From a virus, in the IMG/VR virus record IMGVR_UViG_3300019776_000324, positions 250,001 through 314,000 of that record: a stretch of 64,000 nt of DNA, one strand, 5' to 3'. Below, in pieces: positions 49,690 through 58,359 of the stretch. The translations under genes and the position numbers were made by a program. Under the pieces are notes generated by a model. The model ran no database searches. It was not told where the DNA came from and saw only the letters and a program-made list of their open reading frames with translations. The first letter of the stretch is position 1. Every line of letters begins with the position of its first letter.

Positions 49690-50636
49690 GAGTAATAGTA
49701 ACTGGTGGTGCCGGCTATATTGGCGGCACAACTGTTCTTAAATTGCTTGATGCTGGACACAGTGTTTTGGCAATTGATCGTCAAATGCCTCCAAAACATT
49801 TAGTTGACTGTGGTGCTAAATGGCATACTGGTGACTTTTCTAGTGAAATTGGATTAGACTGTATAAGATTGTTTGCACCAGATGCTATTATACATTGTGC
49901 TGGTACTAGTTTAGTTGGACCCAGTATGACAAATCCTGGCGAGTACTACGACAATAATTTTGTTAAGACTTTAAGTATGGTTAACTATTTGGTTAACAAC
50001 AAGATGACTAACATTAGAGTTATTTTCAGTAGTAGTGCTGCAACTTATGGCAATCCAGTAATGACGCCTATACAAGAAGTTGATCCAACTGAACCAATCA
50101 GTCCATATGGTCAGAGCAAGCTCATGATTGACTGGATGTTGAGTAGCTATCGCAATGCTTACGGTCTGGACTTTGTAAGTTTTAGATACTTTAATGCTTG
50201 TGGTGCAGAGAGTCAAGCTAGAAATGGACAACTTCCTGGTGCCACGCATATTATTGCTAGAGTATTAGAAGCCATGCGAGATAAAAAACCATTTACTCTT
50301 AATGGCACAGACTATCCTACCAAAGACGGTACCTGTGTTCGAGACTACATTCATGTTGAAGATTTAGCATTGGCACATATTTTAGCAATTGATAAATCTA
50401 TTCCTAGTGACATTTATAATCTTGGCACTTCTGAGGGAACAAGCAATGCCGAAATTATTGACACAGCTAGAATTGTCACAGGACAGAAAATAGAAGTTGT
50501 AGTTGGACCGCAACGCCCAGGTGATCCTGCTATCCTTACTGCTGATGCTGGCAAGTTTATCAAGGTCAGCAATTGGCAACCACAATTCAAGTTAAATGAT
50601 ATTATTCAACATGCATGGGCTTGGTATAATAGATGA
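49686..50636 (+). CDS. galE: UDP-glucose 4-epimerase-like SDR enzyme
   Basis: 316 aa. NAD-binding GGAGYIG (residues 7-13), FSSSAATYG (near 117) and catalytic SPYGQSK (Tyr/Lys near 142-146), VRDYIHVEDLALAH, all GalE-like. Interconverts nucleotide-hexose epimers; a donor supply for the neighbouring glycosyltransferases is likely. ATGA overlap on both sides. Confidence 0.82.
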   Translation: MRVIVTGGAGYIGGTTVLKLLDAGHSVLAIDRQMPPKHLVDCGAKWHTGDFSSEIGLDCIRLFAPDAIIHCAGTSLVGPSMTNPGEYYDNNFVKTLSMVNYLVNNKMTNIRVIFSSSAATYGNPVMTPIQEVDPTEPISPYGQSKLMIDWMLSSYRNAYGLDFVSFRYFNACGAESQARNGQLPGATHIIARVLEAMRDKKPFTLNGTDYPTKDGTCVRDYIHVEDLALAHILAIDKSIPSDIYNLGTSEGTSNAEIIDTARIVTGQKIEVVVGPQRPGDPAILTADAGKFIKVSNWQPQFKLNDIIQHAWAWYNR

Positions 50637-51223
50637 GCTTTCAAGCCTTATTTGATTTTGAATCTACTCTAGCTGAATATACCGGTGCACCATATGTTGT
50701 ATTAACAGATGGTTGCACCCATGCTCTTGAACTTTGTTTTAGACACGACAATATCAAACAAACAGCGTTTACTCCATATACCTATCTGAGTGTTCCTATG
50801 CTTATGCATCACTTGGGAATCAAATACGATTATCACACTCAAGAACATAGACAACAATGGGTCGGGGAATACAAGTTTGAAGGTACTCGTATTTGGGACA
50901 GTGCCCGCAGACTTGAGCGCAATATGTATCGCCCAGGACAGTTTCAATGTTTAAGTTTTGGTTGGTCTAAACCTTTGCAACTAGGCAAGGTTGGTGCTAT
51001 ACTGTTAGACGATGAGCTAGCATACAAAAAGTTCAGTCGACAACGAGCAGACGGTCGCGATCTACATGTTGCTTGGGAAACTGAAACAGACCTAATACTA
51101 GGTTATCATTACTGCCCAACATTAGAATTGTGTGCTAAGGGATTAGAATTGTTACCAACTGTAGAACCAAAATCACAACCTGGAGTTTATCCTGATTGCA
51201 GAAATATTTCATTTGCCTCTTGA
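50633..51223 (+). CDS. Shortened DegT/DnrJ-type aminotransferase-like protein
   Basis: 196 aa, about half the usual length. FESTLAEYTGAPYVVLTDGCTHALELC (residues about 8-34) and FTPYTYLSVPMLMHHLGIKYDY are the sugar-aminotransferase N-terminal pattern. FQCLSFGWSKPLQLGKVGAILLDD (about 102-125) carries the candidate PLP lysine. The C-terminal small domain is missing. A minimal enzyme or an inactive relative; the GalE neighbour suggests amino-sugar synthesis. Confidence 0.6.
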   Translation: MSFQALFDFESTLAEYTGAPYVVLTDGCTHALELCFRHDNIKQTAFTPYTYLSVPMLMHHLGIKYDYHTQEHRQQWVGEYKFEGTRIWDSARRLERNMYRPGQFQCLSFGWSKPLQLGKVGAILLDDELAYKKFSRQRADGRDLHVAWETETDLILGYHYCPTLELCAKGLELLPTVEPKSQPGVYPDCRNISFAS

Positions 51224-51248
51224 TAAAACTCTAAATAACTGTTACAAT
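51220..51248 (+). promoter_or_regulatory. Sigma70-type promoter, TTGATA-17-TACAAT
   Basis: -35 TTGATA at 51220-51225 contains the upstream TGA stop; -10 TACAAT at 51243-51248. The spacer carries CTAAATAA, as in the clamp promoter. Confidence 0.65.
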
Positions 51249-51259
51249 AGAAGTAAGAC

Positions 51260-51275
51260 TGGTCATCCACGACTA
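51260..51275 (+). promoter_or_regulatory. Leader hairpin before folE
   Basis: TGGTC (51260-51264), 6-nt loop, GACTA (51271-51275); one G-U pair. It ends 6 nt before CGGAG and a TTG start, the same layout as the polymerase leader at 40045, hinting at shared translational control. Confidence 0.3.
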
Positions 51276-51293
51276 TAACTCGGAGAAAAAGAA

Positions 51294-52091
51294 TTGACAA
51301 CATTTACATCAGAAGATCGAAACAACGCTACTAAACTAGTAGATGAAGCACCGTTCCATCCTGGATACGAAGATGCCGCAGTAAATCCTAACGAAAGCGG
51401 TCGTCCACTTAGCGTGGTAATTCGCGAACAAATGAAGCTTAGAGGCAAACGCTTTTGGGCAGGTGATAATGTATCTGAATACATTACACAAGAATCAGAC
51501 AAAGAAATGCTTATCAACGAAGCTACACAGGCTTTTGAAAAGGTATTAGACACCTTGTTGATTGATCGTGAAAATGATCCTAACAGTAAGGGCACAGCTC
51601 GTCGTTTGGCTAAGATGTATTATAATGAAATTATGGCAGGTAGATATGAGAAGGCACCAGATGCTACTGCTTTTCCAAATGATAGTGAGGATAGATATGA
51701 AGGTATGTTGGTTGTACGCAGTGAATTGCGTTCTATGTGTAGTCATCATCATCAGCCAGTTAGCGGGGTGGCCTATATTGGCATCATCGCAGCAAACAAA
51801 CTCATTGGTCTTAGCAAGTATACTCGCATTGCTCAATGGTGTGCTCGCCGTGGCACTTTACAAGAAGAGTTATGTAACGACATCGCAAGAGAAATAATGA
51901 AGGCTACAGATTCACAGAATGTTGGCGTGTATATTCAAGCAACACATGGTTGCTGTGAGAATCGCGGCATTATGGCACACAGTAGTTTAACACAAACTAC
52001 AGTACTTAAAGGTGTGTTCAACACAGATCCAGCAACTAAGAAAGAGTTTATGGACAATATTAAATTACAACAGGAGTTTGCCCCAAGATGA
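51294..52091 (+). CDS. folE: GTP cyclohydrolase I
   Basis: 265 aa from a TTG with CGGAG 8 nt upstream. An N-terminal extension of about 70 residues precedes the core. KGTARRLAKMYYNEI (near 99), zinc/active-site SMCSHHHQPVSGVAYIGI (near 148) and IQATHGCCENRGI (near 213) are diagnostic. Converts GTP to dihydroneopterin triphosphate, the first step to 7-deazaguanines (then QueD, QueE). ATGA overlap with the next gene. Confidence 0.9.
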   Translation: MTTFTSEDRNNATKLVDEAPFHPGYEDAAVNPNESGRPLSVVIREQMKLRGKRFWAGDNVSEYITQESDKEMLINEATQAFEKVLDTLLIDRENDPNSKGTARRLAKMYYNEIMAGRYEKAPDATAFPNDSEDRYEGMLVVRSELRSMCSHHHQPVSGVAYIGIIAANKLIGLSKYTRIAQWCARRGTLQEELCNDIAREIMKATDSQNVGVYIQATHGCCENRGIMAHSSLTQTTVLKGVFNTDPATKKEFMDNIKLQQEFAPR

Positions 52092-52417
52092 GAACATGGT
52101 TAAGACAACGATTAATTAACTTATTAGTAAACGACGATAATAGCGGTAATAAAGTATCTCGTTCGACGCCCTCTGTAGGAAGCATAAGTGTTAGGTTAGC
52201 TCGAGAACAAGATATTTGCGTTAGTGACGGCAATATCGATCTTCCAGATCCTATCAACTTCCGTGTGCAGACAGTGTCGGGTGGCACAGTGGTCGAATCA
52301 CGCTGGTATGATCACAAGAAGGATGAACATCGCACTAAGCTACACATCATTACTCCAGATGAAAGTTTATCCGAGTCTATCGGTAAAATTGTAACTATGG
52401 AATTGTTACAACGATGA
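52088..52417 (+). CDS. Unknown protein, 109 aa
   Basis: ATGA overlap with folE and with the next gene. A basic N-terminus precedes a likely beta domain (FRVQTVSGGTVVESRWYDHKKDEH). No family recognised. Confidence 0.5.
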   Translation: MRTWLRQRLINLLVNDDNSGNKVSRSTPSVGSISVRLAREQDICVSDGNIDLPDPINFRVQTVSGGTVVESRWYDHKKDEHRTKLHIITPDESLSESIGKIVTMELLQR

Positions 52418-52779
52418 TCAAGACCATCAGCACCGGACATTCACAGTGGCTTAATATAAATTCGCCACCACCACCGTCAGTTTATGGCAATATGACAAAT
52501 GGTGTAGATGGTCAAATAAGATTTAATGCTTCCACACAACAGTATGAAGTATTTGCCAGTGGTGTGTGGAACCCTACAGGAGCATTTGCTACAGTGGATC
52601 CAAGTCAAAGAATGATTCAAATATTAGAGTGGGCAGAAAGTAAAATGCACATGGAACGAGAGGTTATGGAATTGCTTGCAAAGAATCCCACTGTAGCTGA
52701 CTCGTACAACAACTATAAACAAGCTGAAGCCCAGCTTAAAATGGTAATGACCCTGGTGAAAAAAGATTCTGTAGCATAA
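52414..52779 (+). CDS. Probable virion-associated protein, 121 aa
   Basis: ATGA-coupled. Residues about 22-60 contain GNMTNGVDGQIRFNASTQQYEVFASGVW, a motif common to phage fibre or capsid-decoration proteins. The C-terminal half is helical (EWAESKMHMEREVMELLAKN). Structural role inferred. Confidence 0.5.
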   Translation: MIKTISTGHSQWLNINSPPPPSVYGNMTNGVDGQIRFNASTQQYEVFASGVWNPTGAFATVDPSQRMIQILEWAESKMHMEREVMELLAKNPTVADSYNNYKQAEAQLKMVMTLVKKDSVA

Positions 52780-52798
52780 AAACAACACTTTTTACCGT

Positions 52799-52828
52799 TT
52801 GACCTAAAAATCCGTTTCGCTGTATAAT
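52799..52828 (+). promoter_or_regulatory. Sigma70-type promoter, TTGACC-18-TATAAT
   Basis: -35 TTGACC at 52799-52804, -10 TATAAT at 52823-52828. A leader of about 25 nt precedes the ATG at 52860. Confidence 0.65.
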
Positions 52829-52859
52829 ACTAGTATTGTTAATTAATCTAGGTTATACG

Positions 52860-55274
52860 ATGAAGCGGATTTTGCTTTTAGCAACAGTAGTTCTACAACT
52901 AGCGGCCTGTGCTGGTGGAGGTGGTGGAGGTGGCGCAAATAATCCTGGCGGTAGTGCTCCACCAACCCCAAGCAGTGGGCCAACTTATCTTCGATCAGAA
53001 GTACCCTTTTCAACTCCGACCAAGGTAGCTACAGTTGATCCATTGGTAGCTATTACAACTTCAGCCGCAGTGGTTGATACCTTTACTGCAAATATTTCTG
53101 GGTCAGGCGAAGATGTTATTATTGCCGGCCGTCAAACTCAACCAACTAGTATTGCCAATTGGAGCAATAGTAAAATTAGTATGCTAAGTTGGTCAAATGG
53201 TACATTGGTTGATCGAACAGCGCAATGGTTCACAGGAGACTCTAATGTAATACTAGGAGCAGATCCTAATATTAAATTTGCTGACTTCTTTAAGAGCGGG
53301 CGCACTGATATGTTTGTGGCACCTAGTACCGATGCACAAAATTATGGTCCAGCATACCTTTATCAAAATACAGGAACTACATTCAATCGCATTACAATTC
53401 CGTTGTCCAATGTATGGGGACACGATACTGCTGTAGCTGATTTAAATGGCGATGGATATAAGGATTTTGTAATTACCGACTATGGTCCTAATATGACTGT
53501 CGGTATCAATAACCGAGTTAACGGTTTTAAAACTTATACCTCTGCGTTTGGGCCTGGGCCTAGTGCCGCATCAGTTGCAGTTGCAGATTTTATGGGCAAC
53601 GGAACTACCACTATGGTATTAACTGATACCGACACTAATATTGCTAACAGCACAAAATTATACAAGTGGGCTATTGACGGCGCAGATCAATTAAAGTTTG
53701 ACATGGTCAGTGTATTGCCTGCTCCTAGGCCTGGTATTAATCATAATATTAGAAGTTTGGTGTATGACTTTGATTCAAGTGGCGCCAACAGCTTGTTAAT
53801 CTTTGGAACCAACACCGCAACAAAATATTCTGACATACAATTTTTAAAAAATAACGGAAGCGGAGCATTTACAGATGTTACAGATACTACTCTAGTAGGG
53901 TATAATCACAACACATACAGTAGCTACAATCCAAAAATTGTTGATGTCAATGGAGATGGATTAACTGACATTTTAGTTAGTGGACAGGACTTTTCTGGTA
54001 ATAACAACAGCACTCAAGTCTTGTTGCGTAGTCGAGATAACAAATATGTGGCGGCCTATCAAAATTTATTAACTGATTTTGCCACACAATCAAATCAAAT
54101 ACAAGGAACAGACAATTCCTCCAACACCGTAAATGTTGTAAAGGGGCCTAACGGAAAAATGTATCTGGTTACTGCTACTAGTTTTATGAATGGTGCAGAC
54201 CGTCAACTAGCAGTATATCTTAGTAATATCAGTGACTCAACTAGTGTAGTGACTCCAAAGTTGGCCTTGGACTTGATTAAATCCAAATGGCCATACATGA
54301 CTGATATTCAAGCCAACACTGCACTGGCCATGACTTCGTCTACATACATGACTAATGCAGGCACTGGGCTAGTAATCAATCCAGATTCATTGCTACAACC
54401 AATTGGGTCGTTGTCCTTGATGACACAAAATGGATTAACACCGATCAAAGGATATATTGCAGGTGCAGACATTGGTGACGGTAATACACTAGTGCTAGAT
54501 AGCATAGGGCGTGGGTTTACTACTAGTCTTAAAGCAATGAATGTATCTGGATTAAACAGTTTTGGTTATAACACCGAGCATGTTGACCAACACAACTTAA
54601 CTAGTCATGCAGAATATCTAGTCAACGGTAGTCCAATGACCTATGGTAACATGCGTATTGCTACTGAAAATCGTAATGCCTTGTTTGGTAACGATCAAGG
54701 TCCGGGTATGTTGCAGAAACCCACACAATATTCCATAGGTATTCCCGAAGCATACAGAAATGGTAAGTTTAGTTATGGTATGCAGTACACCAACTTGAAC
54801 ACCAATCCGTGGATAGCATTTGGTGGAGCATGGGGTAGCATTACTAATTCTGGTATTATGGATAATGTGGCCACTTACAAAGATGGTGGATTTAGTGCCC
54901 AGGCCAGCATGATGCATGTTACCACTAATGTTACTCCTGGATTGATTACTAAAGTTAATAATATAGTTGGTGGCTGGGCCGAAAGTGGTTATCGTTATAC
55001 TGAAGATCAGTTTGGTGATATTGGAGTTTATGCTGGTGTTAAGCCCGTGGTACTGTCAGGCAATGTTGAAGCAAGAATGCCAACTAGTGTTGACAGCGCA
55101 GGCAATATAGTGTACACTAACAAGAAATTAGCGATACAAAATCAAGTCACCCCTTATGTTAGAGCACTATATACTAACATGATCGATAAGAAGACCATGT
55201 ATCGTTTTAGTGTAATGGGTACACAGCAAGGTCAATATCGACTCATGCACGAACTTAGATTTTGGATAGATTAA
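52860..55274 (+). CDS. Large FG-GAP-repeat lipoprotein with autotransporter-like C-terminus
   Basis: 804 aa from the ATG at 52860 (the start that gives a clean signal peptide). MKRILLLATVVLQLAAC has a lipobox LAAC with Cys17, then a Gly-rich linker. Calcium-type DxNxDG motifs ADLNGDGYKDFVI (near 193) and VDVNGDGLTDILVS (near 361) mark an FG-GAP/VCBS beta-propeller. The last about 200 residues, ending HELRFWID, alternate like an outer-membrane barrel or autotransporter C-terminus. Unlike other phage genes here it should be exported to the host surface; superinfection exclusion or host-cell aggregation are guesses. Confidence 0.7.
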   Translation: MKRILLLATVVLQLAACAGGGGGGGANNPGGSAPPTPSSGPTYLRSEVPFSTPTKVATVDPLVAITTSAAVVDTFTANISGSGEDVIIAGRQTQPTSIANWSNSKISMLSWSNGTLVDRTAQWFTGDSNVILGADPNIKFADFFKSGRTDMFVAPSTDAQNYGPAYLYQNTGTTFNRITIPLSNVWGHDTAVADLNGDGYKDFVITDYGPNMTVGINNRVNGFKTYTSAFGPGPSAASVAVADFMGNGTTTMVLTDTDTNIANSTKLYKWAIDGADQLKFDMVSVLPAPRPGINHNIRSLVYDFDSSGANSLLIFGTNTATKYSDIQFLKNNGSGAFTDVTDTTLVGYNHNTYSSYNPKIVDVNGDGLTDILVSGQDFSGNNNSTQVLLRSRDNKYVAAYQNLLTDFATQSNQIQGTDNSSNTVNVVKGPNGKMYLVTATSFMNGADRQLAVYLSNISDSTSVVTPKLALDLIKSKWPYMTDIQANTALAMTSSTYMTNAGTGLVINPDSLLQPIGSLSLMTQNGLTPIKGYIAGADIGDGNTLVLDSIGRGFTTSLKAMNVSGLNSFGYNTEHVDQHNLTSHAEYLVNGSPMTYGNMRIATENRNALFGNDQGPGMLQKPTQYSIGIPEAYRNGKFSYGMQYTNLNTNPWIAFGGAWGSITNSGIMDNVATYKDGGFSAQASMMHVTTNVTPGLITKVNNIVGGWAESGYRYTEDQFGDIGVYAGVKPVVLSGNVEARMPTSVDSAGNIVYTNKKLAIQNQVTPYVRALYTNMIDKKTMYRFSVMGTQQGQYRLMHELRFWID

Positions 55275-55275
55275 A

Positions 55276-55458
55276 ATGTTAGCACTTACCGCACTGATGT
55301 GTGCCTTGTTAGGATACCAGGTAACTATGCCTGCTGTAGACAATGCCAAGTACACCTTTACTGTTCACAAAGAACAAATTGTTCGCATGAATACTCAAAA
55401 TGGTTCATTTGAAGTGTGCGATGAGCATCTGAAGTGTACACCAGTTGAGAATAAATAG
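55276..55458 (+). CDS. Small exported protein, 60 aa
   Basis: Begins 1 nt after the lipoprotein stop. A hydrophobic N-terminus (LALTALMCALLGYQV) suggests a signal or anchor; the mature part has two Cys (FEVCDEHLKC). May assist the neighbouring surface protein; no family recognised. Confidence 0.45.
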   Translation: MLALTALMCALLGYQVTMPAVDNAKYTFTVHKEQIVRMNTQNGSFEVCDEHLKCTPVENK

Positions 55459-55465
55459 TAGTCCA

Positions 55466-55490
55466 GCGGCCTTTCGGCGTCATCCCGCTT
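55466..55490 (+). terminator. Weak terminator-like hairpin overlapping a promoter
   Basis: AGCGG near 55465-55469 pairs with CCGCT at 55485-55489 around a loop with an inner GCC/GGC stem. The downstream T-run is short because it runs straight into the -35 TTTACA. Confidence 0.3.
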
Positions 55491-55517
55491 TACAAATTCT
55501 GCCGCCTATGCTATAAT
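55489..55517 (+). promoter_or_regulatory. Sigma70-type promoter, TTTACA-17-TATAAT
   Basis: -35 TTTACA at 55489-55494, -10 TATAAT at 55512-55517; leader with AGGAG before the ATG at 55537. Drives the queD unit. Confidence 0.65.
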
Positions 55518-55536
55518 CTAACATAGGAGAATAATC

Positions 55537-55674
55537 ATGGCAAAACAAATTTATGTATTTCATATCTTACACGAAGGTAAGAATCGTATCGAATTCCTTA
55601 GAGCCGAAACCGAAGACCAAGCTCGTGCTCAATTACCAGACGGTTGTACAGTAAACAAGGTTGAGGTGAAATAA
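55537..55674 (+). CDS. Small protein, 45 aa, upstream of queD
   Basis: RBS AGGAG. MAKQIYVFHILHEGKNRIEF...ARAQLPDGCTVNKVEVK, a likely beta-alpha-beta mini-domain. Ends immediately before the queD ATG. Unknown function. Confidence 0.6.
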   Translation: MAKQIYVFHILHEGKNRIEFLRAETEDQARAQLPDGCTVNKVEVK

Positions 55675-56181
55675 ATGAACTACACCGGATCAAGACCTTA
55701 CAAATATACAAGTACTAAAGAATATCACGATGCATTTCCTTGCGCTTATCGTCAATGGAGAGCAGATAGTCACTGCAACTTGATTCATGGCTACTCATTT
55801 AGCATGAAGTTTTACTTTGGCACAGACGACTTAGATGTGCGTAACTGGGCTGCTGACTACGGCGGACTCAAAGAACTCAAAGGTATCCTTGAAAGTCAAT
55901 TTGATCATACCTTACTAGTAGCAGAAGATGATCCTGAACTAGAAACATACAAGTTATTACAAGAAAAGAATCTTGCTAAACTAACTATACTACCTAAGCT
56001 AGGTTGCGAAGGTCTAGCAGATCAATTGTACAAGTTTGTAAATGGTGTTTATATTCCAGACATGTGGGGTCAATCAGAAGCAGATCGCTTGTGGTGCTAT
56101 CGTGTGGAAGTTCGCGAAACAATGTCTAACATGGCATATCGCGAAGGACATCGTGAATGGAATGAAGATCTCTTCGAATAA
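55675..56181 (+). CDS. queD: 6-carboxytetrahydropterin synthase
   Basis: 168 aa. Pterin-synthase features: AYRQWRADSHCNLIHGYSFSMKFYF (Cys near 34, His38), DYGGLKELK and DHTLLVAEDDPE (near 77), GCEGLADQLYKFVN (near 109), VEVRET (catalytic Glu region near 145). Converts dihydroneopterin triphosphate to 6-carboxytetrahydropterin for QueE. Its end overlaps the MazG-like gene by 20 nt. Confidence 0.85.
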   Translation: MNYTGSRPYKYTSTKEYHDAFPCAYRQWRADSHCNLIHGYSFSMKFYFGTDDLDVRNWAADYGGLKELKGILESQFDHTLLVAEDDPELETYKLLQEKNLAKLTILPKLGCEGLADQLYKFVNGVYIPDMWGQSEADRLWCYRVEVRETMSNMAYREGHREWNEDLFE

Positions 56182-56443
56182 AGTTAACGAAATCCTTGAC
56201 ATACTTCAGGAGGAGTGTGGAGAGGTTATTGTTGCTATCAGCAAGTGTCGTCGCTTTGGTATGGATAACTCCTACAAAGACGGCGGCACACAACGCGAAC
56301 ATTTAATCCAAGAACTTGGCGATGTTACCTTGTTGATCGAATTACTTCACGCACATCAAGTTTTTACTGAACAAGAATTACATCAAGCACAAGTAAGAAA
56401 AAGTCAAAAGTTAGTCAAGTGGTCAAAAATCTATGAAGAATAG
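56162..56443 (+). CDS. mazG: MazG-like NTP pyrophosphohydrolase
   Basis: 93 aa. ILQEECGEVIVAISKCRRFG (EExxE near 13-17) and IQELGDVTLLIELL (ExxD near 53-57) form the MazG metal site. Hydrolyses NTPs or dNTPs; in phages it may tune (p)ppGpp or remove unwanted nucleotides. Here it could supply or clean the modified-nucleotide pool. Confidence 0.75.
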   Translation: MKISSNKVNEILDILQEECGEVIVAISKCRRFGMDNSYKDGGTQREHLIQELGDVTLLIELLHAHQVFTEQELHQAQVRKSQKLVKWSKIYEE

Positions 56444-56471
56444 AAATTTATTTTGACTAATAATATACGCA

Positions 56472-56479
56472 TATAAATA
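56472..56479 (+). promoter_or_regulatory. T4-type late promoter, exact TATAAATA, 8 nt from the ATG
   Basis: TATAAATA then TTCGCACT and ATG at 56488. Exact match to the T4 late consensus, with no room for a Shine-Dalgarno. Confidence 0.75.
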
Positions 56480-56487
56480 TTCGCACT

Positions 56488-57306
56488 ATGTCAAATGAAT
56501 ACAAAATATCTATTTTATTGCCCACACGAGGGCGCACAAAAGCACTGGATCGAAGCCTAATAGGTTTATTAGAAAAAGCCTCGGACCTCAGCAGTATCCA
56601 GTTACTGTTAGGATTGGATTCCGACGACTCTATAGGAGTTGAACATTTTCAAAATGAACTACAACCTAAATTAGATGACATGGGCATTGATTACACTGCC
56701 ATGTTGTTTAGTCCAATGGGTTATGGTCGCCTGAATGAATACATTAACAAACTAGCTGAAAATTCTTCTGCTGATTGGTTATTCTTTTGGAATGACGATG
56801 CAATCATGGAAACCACGGATTGGGATCTAGAGATTACCAAGCACACTGGCGAATTTAAATTATTAGCTGTACATACTCACAATGATCATCCATACAGCAT
56901 TTTCCCAATCGTACCTAAAGAGTGGTTGGATGTCATTGGTCATTTAAGTTTACACTCAATGACTGATGCTTGGTTGAGCCAAATTGCATACTGTGTGGAT
57001 ATTTGGGAACGAATTGATATTGATGTATTACACGACCGTGCAGACTTAACTGGCAACAATCAAGATGCTACCTACAAACAAAGAGAACTGCTCGAAGGCA
57101 ATCCTAATAATCCTAGAGACTTCCATCACCCTGCACAGACCATGTTGCGTATGAAAGAATGCGATATACTAGACAACTATCTTAAAAGCATCGGAAAAGG
57201 TAGCGATTGGTGGGATCGTGTTAAATCAGGAGATCAAGATCCTTGGGACCGATTGAAAGAAAACGACATTAATAAACAAATGGTTCAGTTCCAATTAAAA
57301 AAATAA
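56488..57306 (+). CDS. GT2-like glycosyltransferase
   Basis: 272 aa. ISILLPTRGRTKALDRSL (residues about 7-24) is the GT2 N-terminal strand; LLLGLDSDDS and WLFFWNDDAIMETTDWD (DDA acting as the DxD, near 98) follow. Acceptor unknown. Heads a run of sugar-pathway genes under a late promoter, so glycosylation of virion proteins is a reasonable hypothesis. Confidence 0.68.
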   Translation: MSNEYKISILLPTRGRTKALDRSLIGLLEKASDLSSIQLLLGLDSDDSIGVEHFQNELQPKLDDMGIDYTAMLFSPMGYGRLNEYINKLAENSSADWLFFWNDDAIMETTDWDLEITKHTGEFKLLAVHTHNDHPYSIFPIVPKEWLDVIGHLSLHSMTDAWLSQIAYCVDIWERIDIDVLHDRADLTGNNQDATYKQRELLEGNPNNPRDFHHPAQTMLRMKECDILDNYLKSIGKGSDWWDRVKSGDQDPWDRLKENDINKQMVQFQLKK

Positions 57307-57309
57307 CTT

Positions 57310-58359
57310 ATGACTAACAAACAAAAAACTATACTTGTAACAGGCGGTGCTGGATTTATCGGACACCATATGATTCGTCGTTTACTCAAGCACGAAGAAT
57401 ATCGAATTATCTCAATGGATCGACTAGACTTTTCTGGCAATCTTAATCGCTTGCACGAACTAAGTCAAGAGTTTGGCACCGATGCAATGAGTCGTTTGCG
57501 TGTGATTTTTCACGATCTTCGTGCAGAAATTAATCCACAACTAGCACATCAGATTGGTCCTGTGGATTACATTATTCATATGGCCGCTGGTAGTCATGTC
57601 ACACGATCAATTGAGAATCCCATGTTGTTTGTACAGGACAATGTGGTTGGTACTTGTAACCTATTAGAATATGCTCGTAAGTATTTGCCCAACTTGGAAA
57701 AGTTTATTAACTTTGGCACCGACGAAGTGTTTGGATCGGCTCCAGAAGGTGTAGAATACAAAGAATACGATCGTTACAACAGTCGTAGTCCTTACAGTGC
57801 TACTAAAGCTGGCGCAGAAGAATTATGTGTATGCTACGAAAATACCTATAACATGCCTATCTACTGTACACACACAATGAATGTGTTTGGTGAGCGTCAA
57901 TTACCGGAGAAGTTTATTGGTATTGCTATGCGCAAGATACTTGCTGGGGAAGAAGTTACTATCCACTGTGATGAAGAAACAGGAACCAAGAGTGGATTGC
58001 GTCACTGGGTTCATGCTGCCGATGTTGCTGATGCTACTATGTTTATCATGGACTTGCCTCATAAAGGCTTTCCACTTGCTGATGACTTTGGCGGTGCTAC
58101 ATGTCCTAAGTTCAACATTGTAGGGCAACAAGAAGTTTCTAACTTTGATGTAGCACAAAAGATTGCCGACATCCTGGGCAAGGAATTAAAGCACACAATG
58201 ATTGGCTACGATACACAACGCCCAGGGCATGATTTCCGTTATGCACTCAGCGGAGAGTATATGAAGAAGTTAGGTTGGGAACCCAAGTACGACTTTGAAA
58301 CACGCATTGAACAAATGGTTCTTTGGACATTGAAGAATGATCGCTGGTTAAAAATATGA
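57310..58359 (+). CDS. dTDP-glucose 4,6-dehydratase-like SDR enzyme
   Basis: 349 aa. VTGGAGFIGHHMI (residues about 10-22), FINFGTDEVFGS (TDEV signature, near 136) and SPYSATKAGAEEL (catalytic Tyr/Lys near 158-162). The TDEVFG motif is typical of the 4,6-dehydratases (RmlB type), which make 4-keto-6-deoxy sugars. ATGA overlap with the sugar methyltransferase gene. Confidence 0.8.
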   Translation: MTNKQKTILVTGGAGFIGHHMIRRLLKHEEYRIISMDRLDFSGNLNRLHELSQEFGTDAMSRLRVIFHDLRAEINPQLAHQIGPVDYIIHMAAGSHVTRSIENPMLFVQDNVVGTCNLLEYARKYLPNLEKFINFGTDEVFGSAPEGVEYKEYDRYNSRSPYSATKAGAEELCVCYENTYNMPIYCTHTMNVFGERQLPEKFIGIAMRKILAGEEVTIHCDEETGTKSGLRHWVHAADVADATMFIMDLPHKGFPLADDFGGATCPKFNIVGQQEVSNFDVAQKIADILGKELKHTMIGYDTQRPGHDFRYALSGEYMKKLGWEPKYDFETRIEQMVLWTLKNDRWLKI

